A DNA stretch of 42,543 nucleotides from DATBFX01 sp036558305 (GTDB lineage Bacteria > Chloroflexota > Chloroflexia > Thermomicrobiales > UBA6265), in contig DATBFX010000142.1 of the NCBI GenBank assembly GCA_036558305.1, forward strand, positions 1 to 42,543, in the 5' to 3' direction. The notes below the pieces were generated by a model. It had not been told where the DNA came from and did no database searches. It saw nothing but the letters and a program-made list of their open reading frames with translations. Shown here piece by piece: positions 21,511 to 30,071 of the stretch; the first letter of the stretch is position 1; the number at the start of each line of letters is the position of its first letter. The translations under genes were made by a program, and so were the position numbers.

Positions 21511-24144
21511 TCAATAGCAATCGGTGCCGACGATGGTGCAGCAGCGACCGCTGGCGCAGACCGGGTGCCCGATGTCGCAGTGGAAACCGCAGTTGCCGCA
21601 GTTGAGTGGATCGGTGCTCGTGTTGGCGCAGTAGCTGCCGCAGTTGCCCGCCCCGACCGGGCAACAGCGGCCGTTGTCGTTGTGGAAGCCAAGTGTGCAG
21701 GTCGGGGTGCCGTTGTCGCAGATGCCGCCCGCCGGCACCTGGACGCCGCACGCCCCGCAGTTGTTCAGATCCTCGGAGAAGAACGCGCAAAAGCCACCGC
21801 TGGCGCAGCAGTTGTTGCAGCAATCGACGTTGGTGACACAGCCGGGGGCCCCCGCCGGCACGCAGGTGCAGATACGGCTGCCGATCTGCCCGTTGGGGTT
21901 GGGCTGGCAGGCGTCGGTACAGCACTGGCTGTCGGCGGTGCACGCATCGCCCGCGGGCAGGCAGGTGACGCACTGTCCGTCGTAGCAGAAACCGCCACCG
22001 TGGAAATTGCAGGGCCAGGATTGGTAATCCAGGCTGCGGTCCGCCCGGCAGGTCGTGCCGTCGCAGTACGTGCACGGGTTCGCGAAGCTGCAGTTGTCGA
22101 ACGTGCACATCCCGGCGGTAGGGCTCCCAGGATTCGAGTTGCACGCGAAACACCCACTGCAGGTCTTCGGGGTCTTCACGCACTGATCGCCGGTGCAGGT
22201 GGCCGTTTCGCAGGGGTTGGCGGCGAAGCACGTCTGGAAGAAATCCCGACAGACACCACTCCCTTTACAGACGCCAAAGGAGGCGTCTGCCGGGGTGCAG
22301 CAGGTTCCCGCTCTGCAGCCTTCGACACAATCACCGTCGTCGCAACAGCGATCGGCGAGGACGCAAAAGCTTGGGAAACCCGGGCAGACTTTTCTCCCGG
22401 TCGGGCACTCGCAGGTGCAGGTACTCTGGTTGAGCTGGTAGCCGTTGCGGCAGTTCGTCACGCACTGGTTGTTGCAGAGCGTTTGCCCGGTCGGGCAGGC
22501 GCAGCTCCCGTCGGCGGCGCACATCTGACCGCCGGGGCAGCTACAGCAGGTGCCGTTGGTGGTACAGCTTTGCCCGCTGGGACAGCCACAGGTCATCAAG
22601 CCGCCGCAGCCATCGTCGAATTGCTGGCTCCCGCATTGACCGGGGTAGTCGGCGCACGTCTTCGTCGGCGTGCAGGAACCGCCGCCACACGTGCCGTTGG
22701 TGCACGTTTGGCCGGCGCCGCAACTGGAGACGCACTGGTTGCCCGGACCGCAGACTTCGCAATTCGACGCATCGCAACCGCCGCAGTCGAGCATGCCGCC
22801 GCAGCCGTCCCGGAGCACACCGCAGGTCTTGGCCTCGGGGTCGCACATCTTGGGCGTGCACTCGCCCGTGCACGTCCCGTTCTGACAGGTCCCTCCGTTG
22901 CCGCACGCGACCTGATCCGCGTCGGGGACGGGGTCATACTGGCAGGTATTCTCCTTGCACGAGGGAGTCGTGCACGGGTCGTCGTTCACGCACTCCTTGT
23001 CGTCCATGCAGCAACCTTCGATCCGGGTCATCACGCAGGTTTCGTTCTCGCAGGAGGCGGTGTTGCAATCCGCGGCGGGGCAGGGATCGCAGCGGTCCCC
23101 GCAGGTCGCGGCGTCGCCGTTACTGACACAGTTGCCCGCGCAGAGGTGGTAGCCGTCGTCGCAGGTGATCTCGCACTGACCGGAGGGGGCACAGGCAGCG
23201 CTGCCGTTGGCCGGTTGCGGGCAGGTGTCGCAGGTGCCGCCGCAGCCGTCCGCGCCACACGGGTTGTCATCACACCGCGGGGTGCACCCACACCGGTTGT
23301 CGACTCCGCCACCGCCGCACGTCTGCGGGGCATCGCAATCGCCGCACATCAGGGTGACGCCGCAATTGTCGGAAAGCTCACCGCAGGTGGCCCCCGCGTC
23401 CTCGCACGTTCGCGCCTGGCAGGGGACGGCGCACTGGCCGCTCTGGCAGGTTAGCCCGCTGCAGCAGTCGCCGTCGTCGTCGCACGCCGCCGTTTGCTCG
23501 CCGCAAGCCGCCTGGCAGGCGCCTCCGACGCAGACCTGCGAACAACAATCGGTGTTGGCGGTGCAACCGGAGCCGGCCGCCTGCTTGCAGCCATCACCGC
23601 AACAGGTCTGCCCGCTCCGGCAGCAGATCGCGCCACAGCTACTCGCCCCGTGGGCGGTGTCGCAGGGATAGCCACAGGTGCCGTTGCCGCAGGTCGGCAC
23701 GGTGTTGGCCGGGGCGCCGGCGGTGCAGTCGGTGCACGTCGGCCCACAGGCGGTGGCCGTGGCGGCCCCGACGCAGCGACCACCGCAGCAGTAACCAGCC
23801 CCGCCGCCCGCCCACGTGCAGGAGGCACCGTCGCCGAGCACGACCGTGCCGCAGATGCCGTTGCTACACGTCGCCGTGGTGCAGGCCGGAGGGGGCGGGC
23901 AGTCCTCGGGCGAAGTGCAGCCGCACAGCCGGCGACCGGTCGCATTCCTCGGTTCGCAGAGTCTTGAGCAGCAATCGGCGTTTTCGCGGCAGAGTTGGCC
24001 GGGGGCACGGCAGGCGACGGCAATGGCATCGCCCACACGGACGGCGGCGAGAATGGCACCCCCGAGTGCCTTGACCACCGTACGGCGCGAGAACCCGCGA
24101 CGCGCCGCTTCCCGCGCCAGCCGATCGAACCGTTCCGCGTCCAA
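21511..24144 (-). CDS. Tat-exported giant cysteine-rich repeat protein
   Basis: 877 residues from a TTG at 24144, chosen because ggaggga lies 7 nt before it and because the product then starts MDAERFDRLAREAARRGFSR, the standard leader; an ATG 17 codons upstream has no site. The twin arginines at 20-21 precede TVVKALGGAILAAVRVGDAI, a Tat signal, so it is secreted folded. The mature chain is packed with cysteine: knottin/granulin-like CCSxxC units (ENADCCSRLC, NTDCCSQVC, DGDCCSGLTC, DSQCCTDAC), CGxxCDxC repeats, and a central tandem of CTPKMCDPEAKTCGVLRDGC-like modules. It must form many disulfides or bind metal. Function unknown; secreted or surface adhesive, inhibitor or metal-binding roles are possible. 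It is convergent with the DUF4474 gene. Confidence 0.88.
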   Translation of the reverse strand: MDAERFDRLAREAARRGFSRRTVVKALGGAILAAVRVGDAIAVACRAPGQLCRENADCCSRLCEPRNATGRRLCGCTSPEDCPPPPACTTATCSNGICGTVVLGDGASCTWAGGGAGYCCGGRCVGAATATACGPTCTDCTAGAPANTVPTCGNGTCGYPCDTAHGASSCGAICCRSGQTCCGDGCKQAAGSGCTANTDCCSQVCVGGACQAACGEQTAACDDDGDCCSGLTCQSGQCAVPCQARTCEDAGATCGELSDNCGVTLMCGDCDAPQTCGGGGVDNRCGCTPRCDDNPCGADGCGGTCDTCPQPANGSAACAPSGQCEITCDDGYHLCAGNCVSNGDAATCGDRCDPCPAADCNTASCENETCVMTRIEGCCMDDKECVNDDPCTTPSCKENTCQYDPVPDADQVACGNGGTCQNGTCTGECTPKMCDPEAKTCGVLRDGCGGMLDCGGCDASNCEVCGPGNQCVSSCGAGQTCTNGTCGGGSCTPTKTCADYPGQCGSQQFDDGCGGLMTCGCPSGQSCTTNGTCCSCPGGQMCAADGSCACPTGQTLCNNQCVTNCRNGYQLNQSTCTCECPTGRKVCPGFPSFCVLADRCCDDGDCVEGCRAGTCCTPADASFGVCKGSGVCRDFFQTCFAANPCETATCTGDQCVKTPKTCSGCFACNSNPGSPTAGMCTFDNCSFANPCTYCDGTTCRADRSLDYQSWPCNFHGGGFCYDGQCVTCLPAGDACTADSQCCTDACQPNPNGQIGSRICTCVPAGAPGCVTNVDCCNNCCASGGFCAFFSEDLNNCGACGVQVPAGGICDNGTPTCTLGFHNDNGRCCPVGAGNCGSYCANTSTDPLNCGNCGFHCDIGHPVCASGRCCTIVGTDCY

Positions 24145-24854
24145 GGCGCGTCCCTCCCGCGTCGCAGGGCATCGCCAACCCGCGCGCCGCTCCACCAGGG
24201 CAATACGACAAAAGCCCCGCCGACCGACGCGGGGCCAACATCAACGCCGATTACACGCACAGCCCGTGCCGCGCGCCGTGCGTATGACCCGTTTCGCGGC
24301 GCGGCCGCGGCCGGCAGCCCGCGCGCAAGACGGCCGCGGGGTCGGCCATTGCCGTGGCGCCGCACCGCCGCGACGGCTCGCCACGACGTGCTGGCTCTTC
24401 CGCGAAGTTGACACTGCTGGCGAATTGCTGTCGGTGGGTCGAGGCGTTCCGAGAGACGAGGCCGGGCCTTCGAGCGGGCTGGACGGTGCAGCCCTGAGAC
24501 ACCTCCCTTACGCCGCCCGGACTCCTCGCCAGAATTCGCCAGCAGTATCACTTGAAGTGAACTGTACCGTCGCTCTAAAGGAAGGGGATGCGATCCATCA
24601 TACCACGTACGTCGACCAAGCGTCGTCACCAACTCTGCGGGAAACCCGACATCCAACCAAGGGGTGGGTCAGCGCGCCGACCGACGCCGACCATCCGCCT
24701 CGTCCTCGACCCACGCCCGGCGCCGACGCCGCGCTCCTCGCGCCGGTGAGTAGACTATCGGTGGAACGGGGGTCGTTGCTCTTGGCGACGGGCGGGTGGC
24801 TCGCGATGGCCGCGGCGGCTGGGCATCTCGGGTCCCTATCGAGAGGGGCAGGCG
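24145..24854. other. Intergenic stretch with MITE-like inverted repeat
   Basis: 710 bp between the divergent cysteine-rich gene and PPK2, presumably holding both promoters. Frames here are not protein-like. The only structure seen is the inverted repeat at 24409-24550, annotated separately. Confidence 0.6.
24409..24550. repeat. 142-bp unit with 18-bp terminal inverted repeats
   Basis: The left end tgacactgctggcgaatt (24409-24426) and right end aattcgccagcagtatca (24533-24550) are inverted copies with one mismatch. The size and imperfect TIRs suit a MITE. The pentamer gaagt borders the left end and recurs at 24554, a possible but imperfect target duplication. Confidence 0.4.
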
Positions 24855-25754
24855 ATGGCGAGCAAGGCGAACACGAAGCGCGCGACGAAACAACCGACGG
24901 GGCAGGCACAGGCCGCCGTGCCGGAAGCACCCGCGTCGACGAACGGCGCGGAACGCCTGGCGGGAGGGTTGCCGCCGCGCCGCCTCGCGACCAAGACCTA
25001 CCGGCGGGAGTTGGGACGGTTGCAGATTGAGCTGATCAAGCTCCAGGAATGGATCAAGTCCACGGGCTTGAAGGTCGTGGTCCTGTTCGAGGGGCGCGAC
25101 GCGGCCGGCAAGGGCGGCACGATCAAGCGCATCACTGAGCGTCTCAACCCGCGGGTCTGCCGGGTCGTCGCCCTCTGGACGCCGACGGAGCGGGAGAAGA
25201 CCCAGTGGTACTTCCAGCGCTACGTCCCCCACCTGCCGGCGGCCGGGGAGATGGTCCTCTTCGACCGGAGCTGGTACAACCGGGCCGGGGTCGAGCGCGT
25301 CATGGGCTACTGCACCGAGGAGGAGTACCGCGAATTCATGCGCACGGTCCCGGAGTTCGAGCGCATGCTCATCCGCTCCGGCATCGTCCTGGTCAAGTAC
25401 TGGTTCTCGGTCAGCGACGAAGAGCAGGAGCGCCGCTTCCAGGACCGGATCGCCGACCCGACCAAGCGCTGGAAGCTGAGCCCGCTGGACCTGGAGGCGC
25501 GGGCGCGGTGGGTGGCGTACTCGCGGGCCAAGGACGAGATGTTCCGCTACACCGACACCAAGCAAGCGCCGTGGTACGTCGTCGCCGCCGACGACAAGCG
25601 GCGAGCCCGGCTCAACGTCATCCGCCACCTCTTGAGCCTGATCCCGTACGAGGACCTGACCCCCGCCCCGCTCGTACTGCCGCCGCGGCGGTCGGAGGAG
25701 GACTACGTGCGGCCGCCGCTCGGCGACCAGACGTTCGTCCCGGAGGTGTACTGA
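24855..25754 (+). CDS. Polyphosphate kinase 2 (PPK2) family protein
   Basis: 299 residues. A 40-residue Lys/Ala-rich start is followed by the conserved core: the Walker A-type loop FEGRDAAGKGGTIKRI (79-94), VVALWTPTEREKTQWYFQRY, the Walker B/acidic motif LFDRSWYNRAGVERVMGY with D137, and the lid region RFQDRIADPTKRWKLSPLDL. PPK2 enzymes move phosphate between polyphosphate and nucleotides, usually GTP/ATP formation or NDP phosphorylation in the cytoplasm. Length fits the short one-domain class. The ATG has gagagggg upstream. It is divergent from the cysteine-rich gene across 710 bp and ends 106 bp before the chimeric scar at 25861. Confidence 0.93.
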   Translation: MASKANTKRATKQPTGQAQAAVPEAPASTNGAERLAGGLPPRRLATKTYRRELGRLQIELIKLQEWIKSTGLKVVVLFEGRDAAGKGGTIKRITERLNPRVCRVVALWTPTEREKTQWYFQRYVPHLPAAGEMVLFDRSWYNRAGVERVMGYCTEEEYREFMRTVPEFERMLIRSGIVLVKYWFSVSDEEQERRFQDRIADPTKRWKLSPLDLEARARWVAYSRAKDEMFRYTDTKQAPWYVVAADDKRRARLNVIRHLLSLIPYEDLTPAPLVLPPRRSEEDYVRPPLGDQTFVPEVY

Positions 25755-25860
25755 CCCGCTGCTAGGGCCTCGCCATCCCCTCTGTTCTTTGCCACCGCTA
25801 ACTGCAAACACGTGTCAAGCATGTTCCGGCGGGGCGCGCTAGCCTCGTAGAAAGGCGGGC

Positions 25861-25920
25861 ATGCCGATGTCGTCGAAGCGGGTCGCCGGACTGGTGGGAC
25901 CGGCGCTTATCGCCCTCACA
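25861..25920 (+). pseudogene. Truncated 5' end of a small membrane protein gene
   Basis: A good ribosome binding site (aaaggcggg) leads into MPMSSKRVAGLVGPALIALT. This matches the start of a small multi-helix membrane protein family whose members begin M-S-x-K-x-x-A-G-hydrophobic-G-P-x-hydrophobic-I-A. After about codon 20 the frame runs into unrelated sequence, exactly where the minus-strand transposase fragment ends, so the rest of the gene was deleted or replaced. Confidence 0.4.
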
Positions 25921-25996
25921 AGAGCTCGACCTGGTACTGCCGTCGGCTCTCGACCAGCAACTCCGCGTCGAGGAAGCCGGTGTCGACCAGATGGTT
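25916..25996 (-). pseudogene. Transposase fragment (IS1182-like)
   Basis: Minus-strand codons from 25996 give NHLVDTGFLDAELLVESRRQ then YQVELL and a stop. This resembles an internal piece of IS1182-family DDE transposases (..EHxVDAGYVDAELLVxSRxxYGVDLLGP..). It is 26 codons long, has no start, and is cut off at the same point where the plus-strand fragment ends. Family assignment is from memory of the motif and could also fit a related IS4/IS5-group transposase. Confidence 0.5.
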
Positions 25997-26510
25997 ATCT
26001 GGGCAGGTACTCGCGCATTTGCCCAAAGAGGGGCGTGAGCGTGTCGATCTCGCAACTTCCCTCGGTGAATCGGTAGGTCGTCTCGAAGTCCTCGTAGCTG
26101 CGGGCGCGCCAGAGACGGCCGGCCGTGTCGATGACCAGCGAATGACCGACTCCGCCGCGAAAGATTCGCGACCCGTCCGTCCCCGTGTAGACCGTGCAGG
26201 TCCAGGGGCGTTCGGCCGGATGCGCGAGCATGGAGCGTTCGATCTCGCGAACCAGTCCTTCGAAGAGACGAGCGCGCTCGCCCGCCGGTGCCCTGAGCGT
26301 TTCCGCGATCGCGCGGCTTAGCATCGCATCGGCCGGCGACGAGAGAACACCCGACTGGAGATCTGCGTCCTGAGTCATCGGCTTTGTGCTCTGCTCACGG
26401 CCGTTCGGCTTGGCGAGCGCCGCATCGTCGTTGGCGACCGTTGCCGCGACCTCTTCCGGCTCGCCGTACTTCGTGTTCTTATACTCGCCGCAATCCTTCA
26501 TGGCTTTCAA
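25995..26510 (-). CDS. Hypothetical protein
   Basis: Up to 171 residues; the frame opens before the first start and the true start is unclear (TTG 26510, ATG 26501, or ATG 26378 giving MTQDADLQSG). The C-terminal two thirds look like a real domain: LSRAIAETLRAPAGERARLF is amphipathic helical, followed by a beta-rich part WTCTVYTGTDGSRIFRGGVG HSLVIDTAGRLWRARSYEDF and ending FGQMREYLPR. I recognise no family. Its stop overlaps the beginning of a transposase fragment, so its 3' end may have been reshaped by recombination. Confidence 0.5.
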   Translation of the reverse strand: MKAMKDCGEYKNTKYGEPEEVAATVANDDAALAKPNGREQSTKPMTQDADLQSGVLSSPADAMLSRAIAETLRAPAGERARLFEGLVREIERSMLAHPAERPWTCTVYTGTDGSRIFRGGVGHSLVIDTAGRLWRARSYEDFETTYRFTEGSCEIDTLTPLFGQMREYLPR

Positions 26511-26648
26511 GATCGTGTAGCCGTGTTTGTTGCAGTCGCGCGCCGTACGTCATGCGAGACAATCGACGCCGGGGCGGATACGATCTCCACGCAACCACCG
26601 GTCCTGGGCACCCGAAACCGGCACAACCCCCAACGAGGAGCCACGACC

Positions 26649-27479
26649 ATGCCACGTCCCTTCGCCCAAATCGACGTCTTTACGACCACCCCCTACACCG
26701 GCAACCCGGTCGCCGTCGTCCTCGACGGCGACGGTCTCACCACCGACCAGATGCAACGCGTCGCCAACTGGACCAACCTCTCGGAGACCACCTTCGTCCT
26801 CCCGCCGACCGCACCGGACGCCGACTACCGCGTCCGCATCTTCACCGCCTCGCTCGAACTCCCCTTCGCCGGTCATCCCACCCTCGGCACCTGCCACGCC
26901 TGGCTCACCGCCGGCGGCACCCCGAAACAGACCGACCGCATCGTCCAGGAGTGCACCGCCGGCCTGATCCCGCTCCGTCGCACCGCCGGCGGTCTCGCCT
27001 TCGCCGCTCCTCCACTGGTCCGCTCCGGTCCGGCCGAGGAACCCCTCGTCCAGCGCATCGCCTCCCTCTTGGACCTCGACCGTGCCGACATCCTCGCCGC
27101 CGAGTGGGTCGACAACGGCCCCGGCTGGGTCGCCGTCCTCCTCGCCTCCGCGGACGCCGTCCTTGCCCTCCGCCCAAGCCCCAGCGAACTCTACCTCGGT
27201 GCCGTCGGCCCCTACCCGCCCGGCTCTCCCCAGGCCTTCGAAGTCCGCGCCTTCGTCCCCAATGGCGGCTCGATCGTCGAAGACCCCGTCACCGGCAGCC
27301 TCAACGCTTCCCTCGCCCAGTGGCTCCTTCGCACCGGTCGCGCCACCGCCCCCTACGTCGCCGGCCAGGGCACCGCCCTCGGCCGCTCCGGCCGCGTCCA
27401 CATCACCCAGGACCCCGATGGCACAGTTTGGGTCGGCGGCGGCACCGTCACCTGCATCAGCGGCCAGGTCGAGCTGTGA
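26649..27479 (+). CDS. PhzF family isomerase/epimerase-like protein
   Basis: 276 residues. The family pattern is complete: QIDVFTTTPYTGNPVAVVLD at the start, WTNLSETTFVLPP with the catalytic E46, the strand pair YRVRIFTASLELPFAGHPTL with GTCHAW, and in the second half RAFVPNGGSIVEDPVTGSLN with ALAQWL and a closing ...GGTVTCISGQVEL. PhzF folds as two diaminopimelate-epimerase-like halves; the prototype isomerises a phenazine precursor, but most members are uncharacterised isomerases, and no phenazine genes lie here. The start follows gaggagccacgacc. The last 108 bp recur at 30090-30197. Confidence 0.92.
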   Translation: MPRPFAQIDVFTTTPYTGNPVAVVLDGDGLTTDQMQRVANWTNLSETTFVLPPTAPDADYRVRIFTASLELPFAGHPTLGTCHAWLTAGGTPKQTDRIVQECTAGLIPLRRTAGGLAFAAPPLVRSGPAEEPLVQRIASLLDLDRADILAAEWVDNGPGWVAVLLASADAVLALRPSPSELYLGAVGPYPPGSPQAFEVRAFVPNGGSIVEDPVTGSLNASLAQWLLRTGRATAPYVAGQGTALGRSGRVHITQDPDGTVWVGGGTVTCISGQVEL

Positions 27480-27635
27480 TCGCGCACCCCACTTGGCCTC
27501 GCCGTGGGCAGTTTTGGGGGCATCTCTTCTCGGCACCACGATCTTGGGTCCAGTCCCCCTCCGACGGGCGTGCGGGCAGCGCGTGCTAGACTGCGGGTTC
27601 CTCGACCGGTGCCGGCGACCCAAAGGAGCGCACAC

Positions 27636-30071
27636 ATGACCAACCCAACCATGGTCGAGCGGATCCCTGGCTACTGTGGGCTGTGCATCTCGCGCTGCGG
27701 GTCCGTGGCCCTGGTCGAAGACGGCCGGTTCGTCGCCCTGGAGCCGGACCCGTCGCACCCGACCGGCCAGGCGATCTGCGCCAAGGGACGCGCCGCGCCC
27801 GAGCTGGTCTACCACCCGGACCGATTGGTGTACCCGCTGAAGCGGACCCGGCCCAAGGGCGATCCCGACCCCGGTTGGCAGCGGATCGGTTGGGACGAGG
27901 CGCTCGACGTCACCGCCGCGAACCTGCGGCGGCTGGCCGCGGAGAGCGGCCCGGAGAGCGTTGTCTTCACCAGCGCCTCCCCGTCTACCTCCGCGATGGC
28001 CGACTCGCTCCACTGGGTGCAACGCCTGATGCGGGCGTTCGGCTCGCCCAACCTCTGCCTCTCCATGGAACTCTGCGGCTGGGGCCGCGCCGCCGCCGCC
28101 TATACCTTCGGCGTCGGCTTCGGTCTCGGCAGCGGTTCGGCCATGCCCGACCTCGCGCACGCCGGTTGCGTCCTCTTCTGGGGCTACAACCCCAGCATCG
28201 CCCGGCTCGCCCACGCGACGGCCACCGTCGCCGCCCTCAAACGCGGGGCCCGCCTGATCGTCGTCGATCCCCGGCGCGCCGGTCTGGCCAACAAGGCCGA
28301 CCTCTGGCTGCGGGTGCGGCCCGGCAGCGACGGCGCCCTCGCCCTCGGCATCGCCGGCGTCATGATCGCGCGCGGCTGGTACGACCGCGCCTTCGTCCGC
28401 GACTGGACCAACGGCCCCCTCCTCGTGCGCGCCGACACCGGCCGCCTCCTCACCGCACGCGACCTCTCCCCCGAGGGCGACCCCGGCACGTACGTCGCCT
28501 GGGACGAAGCCGCATCGCGCCCCCTCCCCTACGACCCTGCCACCCGCCGCTACGAGCGGGACGGCGCCGCGCCGGCCCTCTTCGGCGAGTTCACGATCGC
28601 CACCCCCGGCGGCGATCTCGCCTGCCGGCCCGCGTTTCAACTCGCCGCCGACCTCTGCCGGCGCTACTCCCCGGAGAGGGTCGAGTCGATCTGCTGGGTC
28701 GCCCGCGACCAGGTCGAGGAGGCCGCCCGACTCCTTTGGGAGGCCCGCCCCGTCGCCTCCTTCGCCTGGAGCGGCGTCGAGCAGCACACGAACGTCACCC
28801 AATTTGCCCGCGCCCTCGCGCTGCTCTACGCCCTCACCGGCAGCTTCGACGCGCCGGGCGGCAGCGTCCTCTTCCCGGTCGTCCCGTCCGCCAACGTCGG
28901 TGGCGCGGAGCTGCTCCCGGCGGAGCGGCGCGCCCGCGCCCTCGGCCTGTCCGAGCGGCCCCTGGGTCCCGCCGGCATGGAACTCGTCAACACGGACGAC
29001 ATCTATCGCGCCATCCAGGAGGGGCACCCCTACCCCGTGCGCGGTCTCGTCGGTTTCGGCGCCAACATCCTCCTCTCCCACGCGGACGGCCGGCGCGGGC
29101 GGGCGGCGCTGGCGGCCCTCGACTTCTCCGTCCACGCCGACCTCTTCATGACCCCCACCGCCGAGCTGGCCGACATCGTCCTGCCCGTCGCCACCCCCTT
29201 CGAGCGGGAGGGTCTCAAGATCGGCTTCGAGTCGAGCGCGGAGGCGCAAACCCTGGTCCAGTTGCGGCGACCGGTGGTCGCGCCCCGCGGCGAGGCCCGC
29301 GCCGACACCGACACCGTCTTCGACCTCGCCTGCCGGCTCGGTCTCGGCGCCCACTTCTGGGACGGCGACGTCGAGTCAGCCTACCGCCACCAACTCGGCC
29401 CCTCCGGCGTCGCCCTCGACACCCTCCGCGAGAACCCCGGCGGCGTGCGCGTGCCACTGCCGACGCGCTACCGCAAGTACGCCGAGGAGACGGACGGCGT
29501 CCCGACCGGCTTCGCCACGCCGACGCGCAAGGTCGAGCTCTACTCCGAGACCTTCCTCGCCCACGGCTACGCGCCGCTGCCGGAGTTCGAGGAGCCGCTC
29601 GTCAGTCCCTTCTCCCGCCCCGACCTCGCCGTGCGCTACCCGCTGATCTTGACCAGCAGCAAGAACACCCAGTTCTGCGAGAGCCAGCACCGCGCCCTGC
29701 CCAGCCTGCGGAAGCACGCCCGCGACCCGGAGGTCGAGTTGCACCCGGACGCCGCCGCCGAGCGCGGCATCGTCCCCGGCGACTGGGTGACGATCGAGAC
29801 GCCGGAGGGTTCCGTTCGCGCCCGCGCCCGCCTCAACGACAGCCTGCACCCGCGCGTCGTCTGCGGCCAGCACGGTTGGTGGCAAGCCTGCCCCCAGATC
29901 GGCGCCCCCGCCTACGATGCCTTTAGCCCGGATGGCGCCAACCTCAACCTGATCATCGGCAACGCGGCGACCGACCCGATCGGCGGCTCCGTCCCCCACC
30001 GCTCCTACCTCTGCCAAATCCGGCCCGCCGAAACTCGGCGCGTACCGGACCCGTCCCCGTTCGTGAACTGA
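27636..30071 (+). CDS. Molybdopterin-dependent oxidoreductase with [4Fe-4S] site
   Basis: 811 residues. The N-terminus has IPGYCGLCISRCGS, and with C48 in AICAKGRAAPELVYHPDRL it makes a C14-x2-C17-x3-C21-x26-C48 iron-sulfur motif. The catalytic large-subunit domains follow (VLFWGYNPSIARLAHA, RLIVVDPRRAGLANKADLWL, a central EQHTNVTQFARALALLYALT GSFDAPGG segment) and the C-terminal molydopterin dinucleotide-binding barrel (ILTSSKNTQFCESQHRALPS, GDWVTIETPEGSVRARARLN, CGQHGWW). In NLCLSMELCGWGR the Cys is a candidate molybdenum ligand. No Tat signal, so the enzyme is cytoplasmic. No ferredoxin-like or membrane partner gene is next to it, so the substrate is unknown. The ATG at 27636 has aaaggag upstream; the earlier in-frame ATG at 27504 is not used. 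Confidence 0.92.
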   Translation: MTNPTMVERIPGYCGLCISRCGSVALVEDGRFVALEPDPSHPTGQAICAKGRAAPELVYHPDRLVYPLKRTRPKGDPDPGWQRIGWDEALDVTAANLRRLAAESGPESVVFTSASPSTSAMADSLHWVQRLMRAFGSPNLCLSMELCGWGRAAAAYTFGVGFGLGSGSAMPDLAHAGCVLFWGYNPSIARLAHATATVAALKRGARLIVVDPRRAGLANKADLWLRVRPGSDGALALGIAGVMIARGWYDRAFVRDWTNGPLLVRADTGRLLTARDLSPEGDPGTYVAWDEAASRPLPYDPATRRYERDGAAPALFGEFTIATPGGDLACRPAFQLAADLCRRYSPERVESICWVARDQVEEAARLLWEARPVASFAWSGVEQHTNVTQFARALALLYALTGSFDAPGGSVLFPVVPSANVGGAELLPAERRARALGLSERPLGPAGMELVNTDDIYRAIQEGHPYPVRGLVGFGANILLSHADGRRGRAALAALDFSVHADLFMTPTAELADIVLPVATPFEREGLKIGFESSAEAQTLVQLRRPVVAPRGEARADTDTVFDLACRLGLGAHFWDGDVESAYRHQLGPSGVALDTLRENPGGVRVPLPTRYRKYAEETDGVPTGFATPTRKVELYSETFLAHGYAPLPEFEEPLVSPFSRPDLAVRYPLILTSSKNTQFCESQHRALPSLRKHARDPEVELHPDAAAERGIVPGDWVTIETPEGSVRARARLNDSLHPRVVCGQHGWWQACPQIGAPAYDAFSPDGANLNLIIGNAATDPIGGSVPHRSYLCQIRPAETRRVPDPSPFVN

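Noticed and set aside
26550..29354. 934-codon minus-strand frame opposite phzF and the molybdoenzyme gene
   Set aside because: Gly/Ala/Glu/Val-rich shadow with no recognisable motif; both plus-strand genes have complete family motifs.
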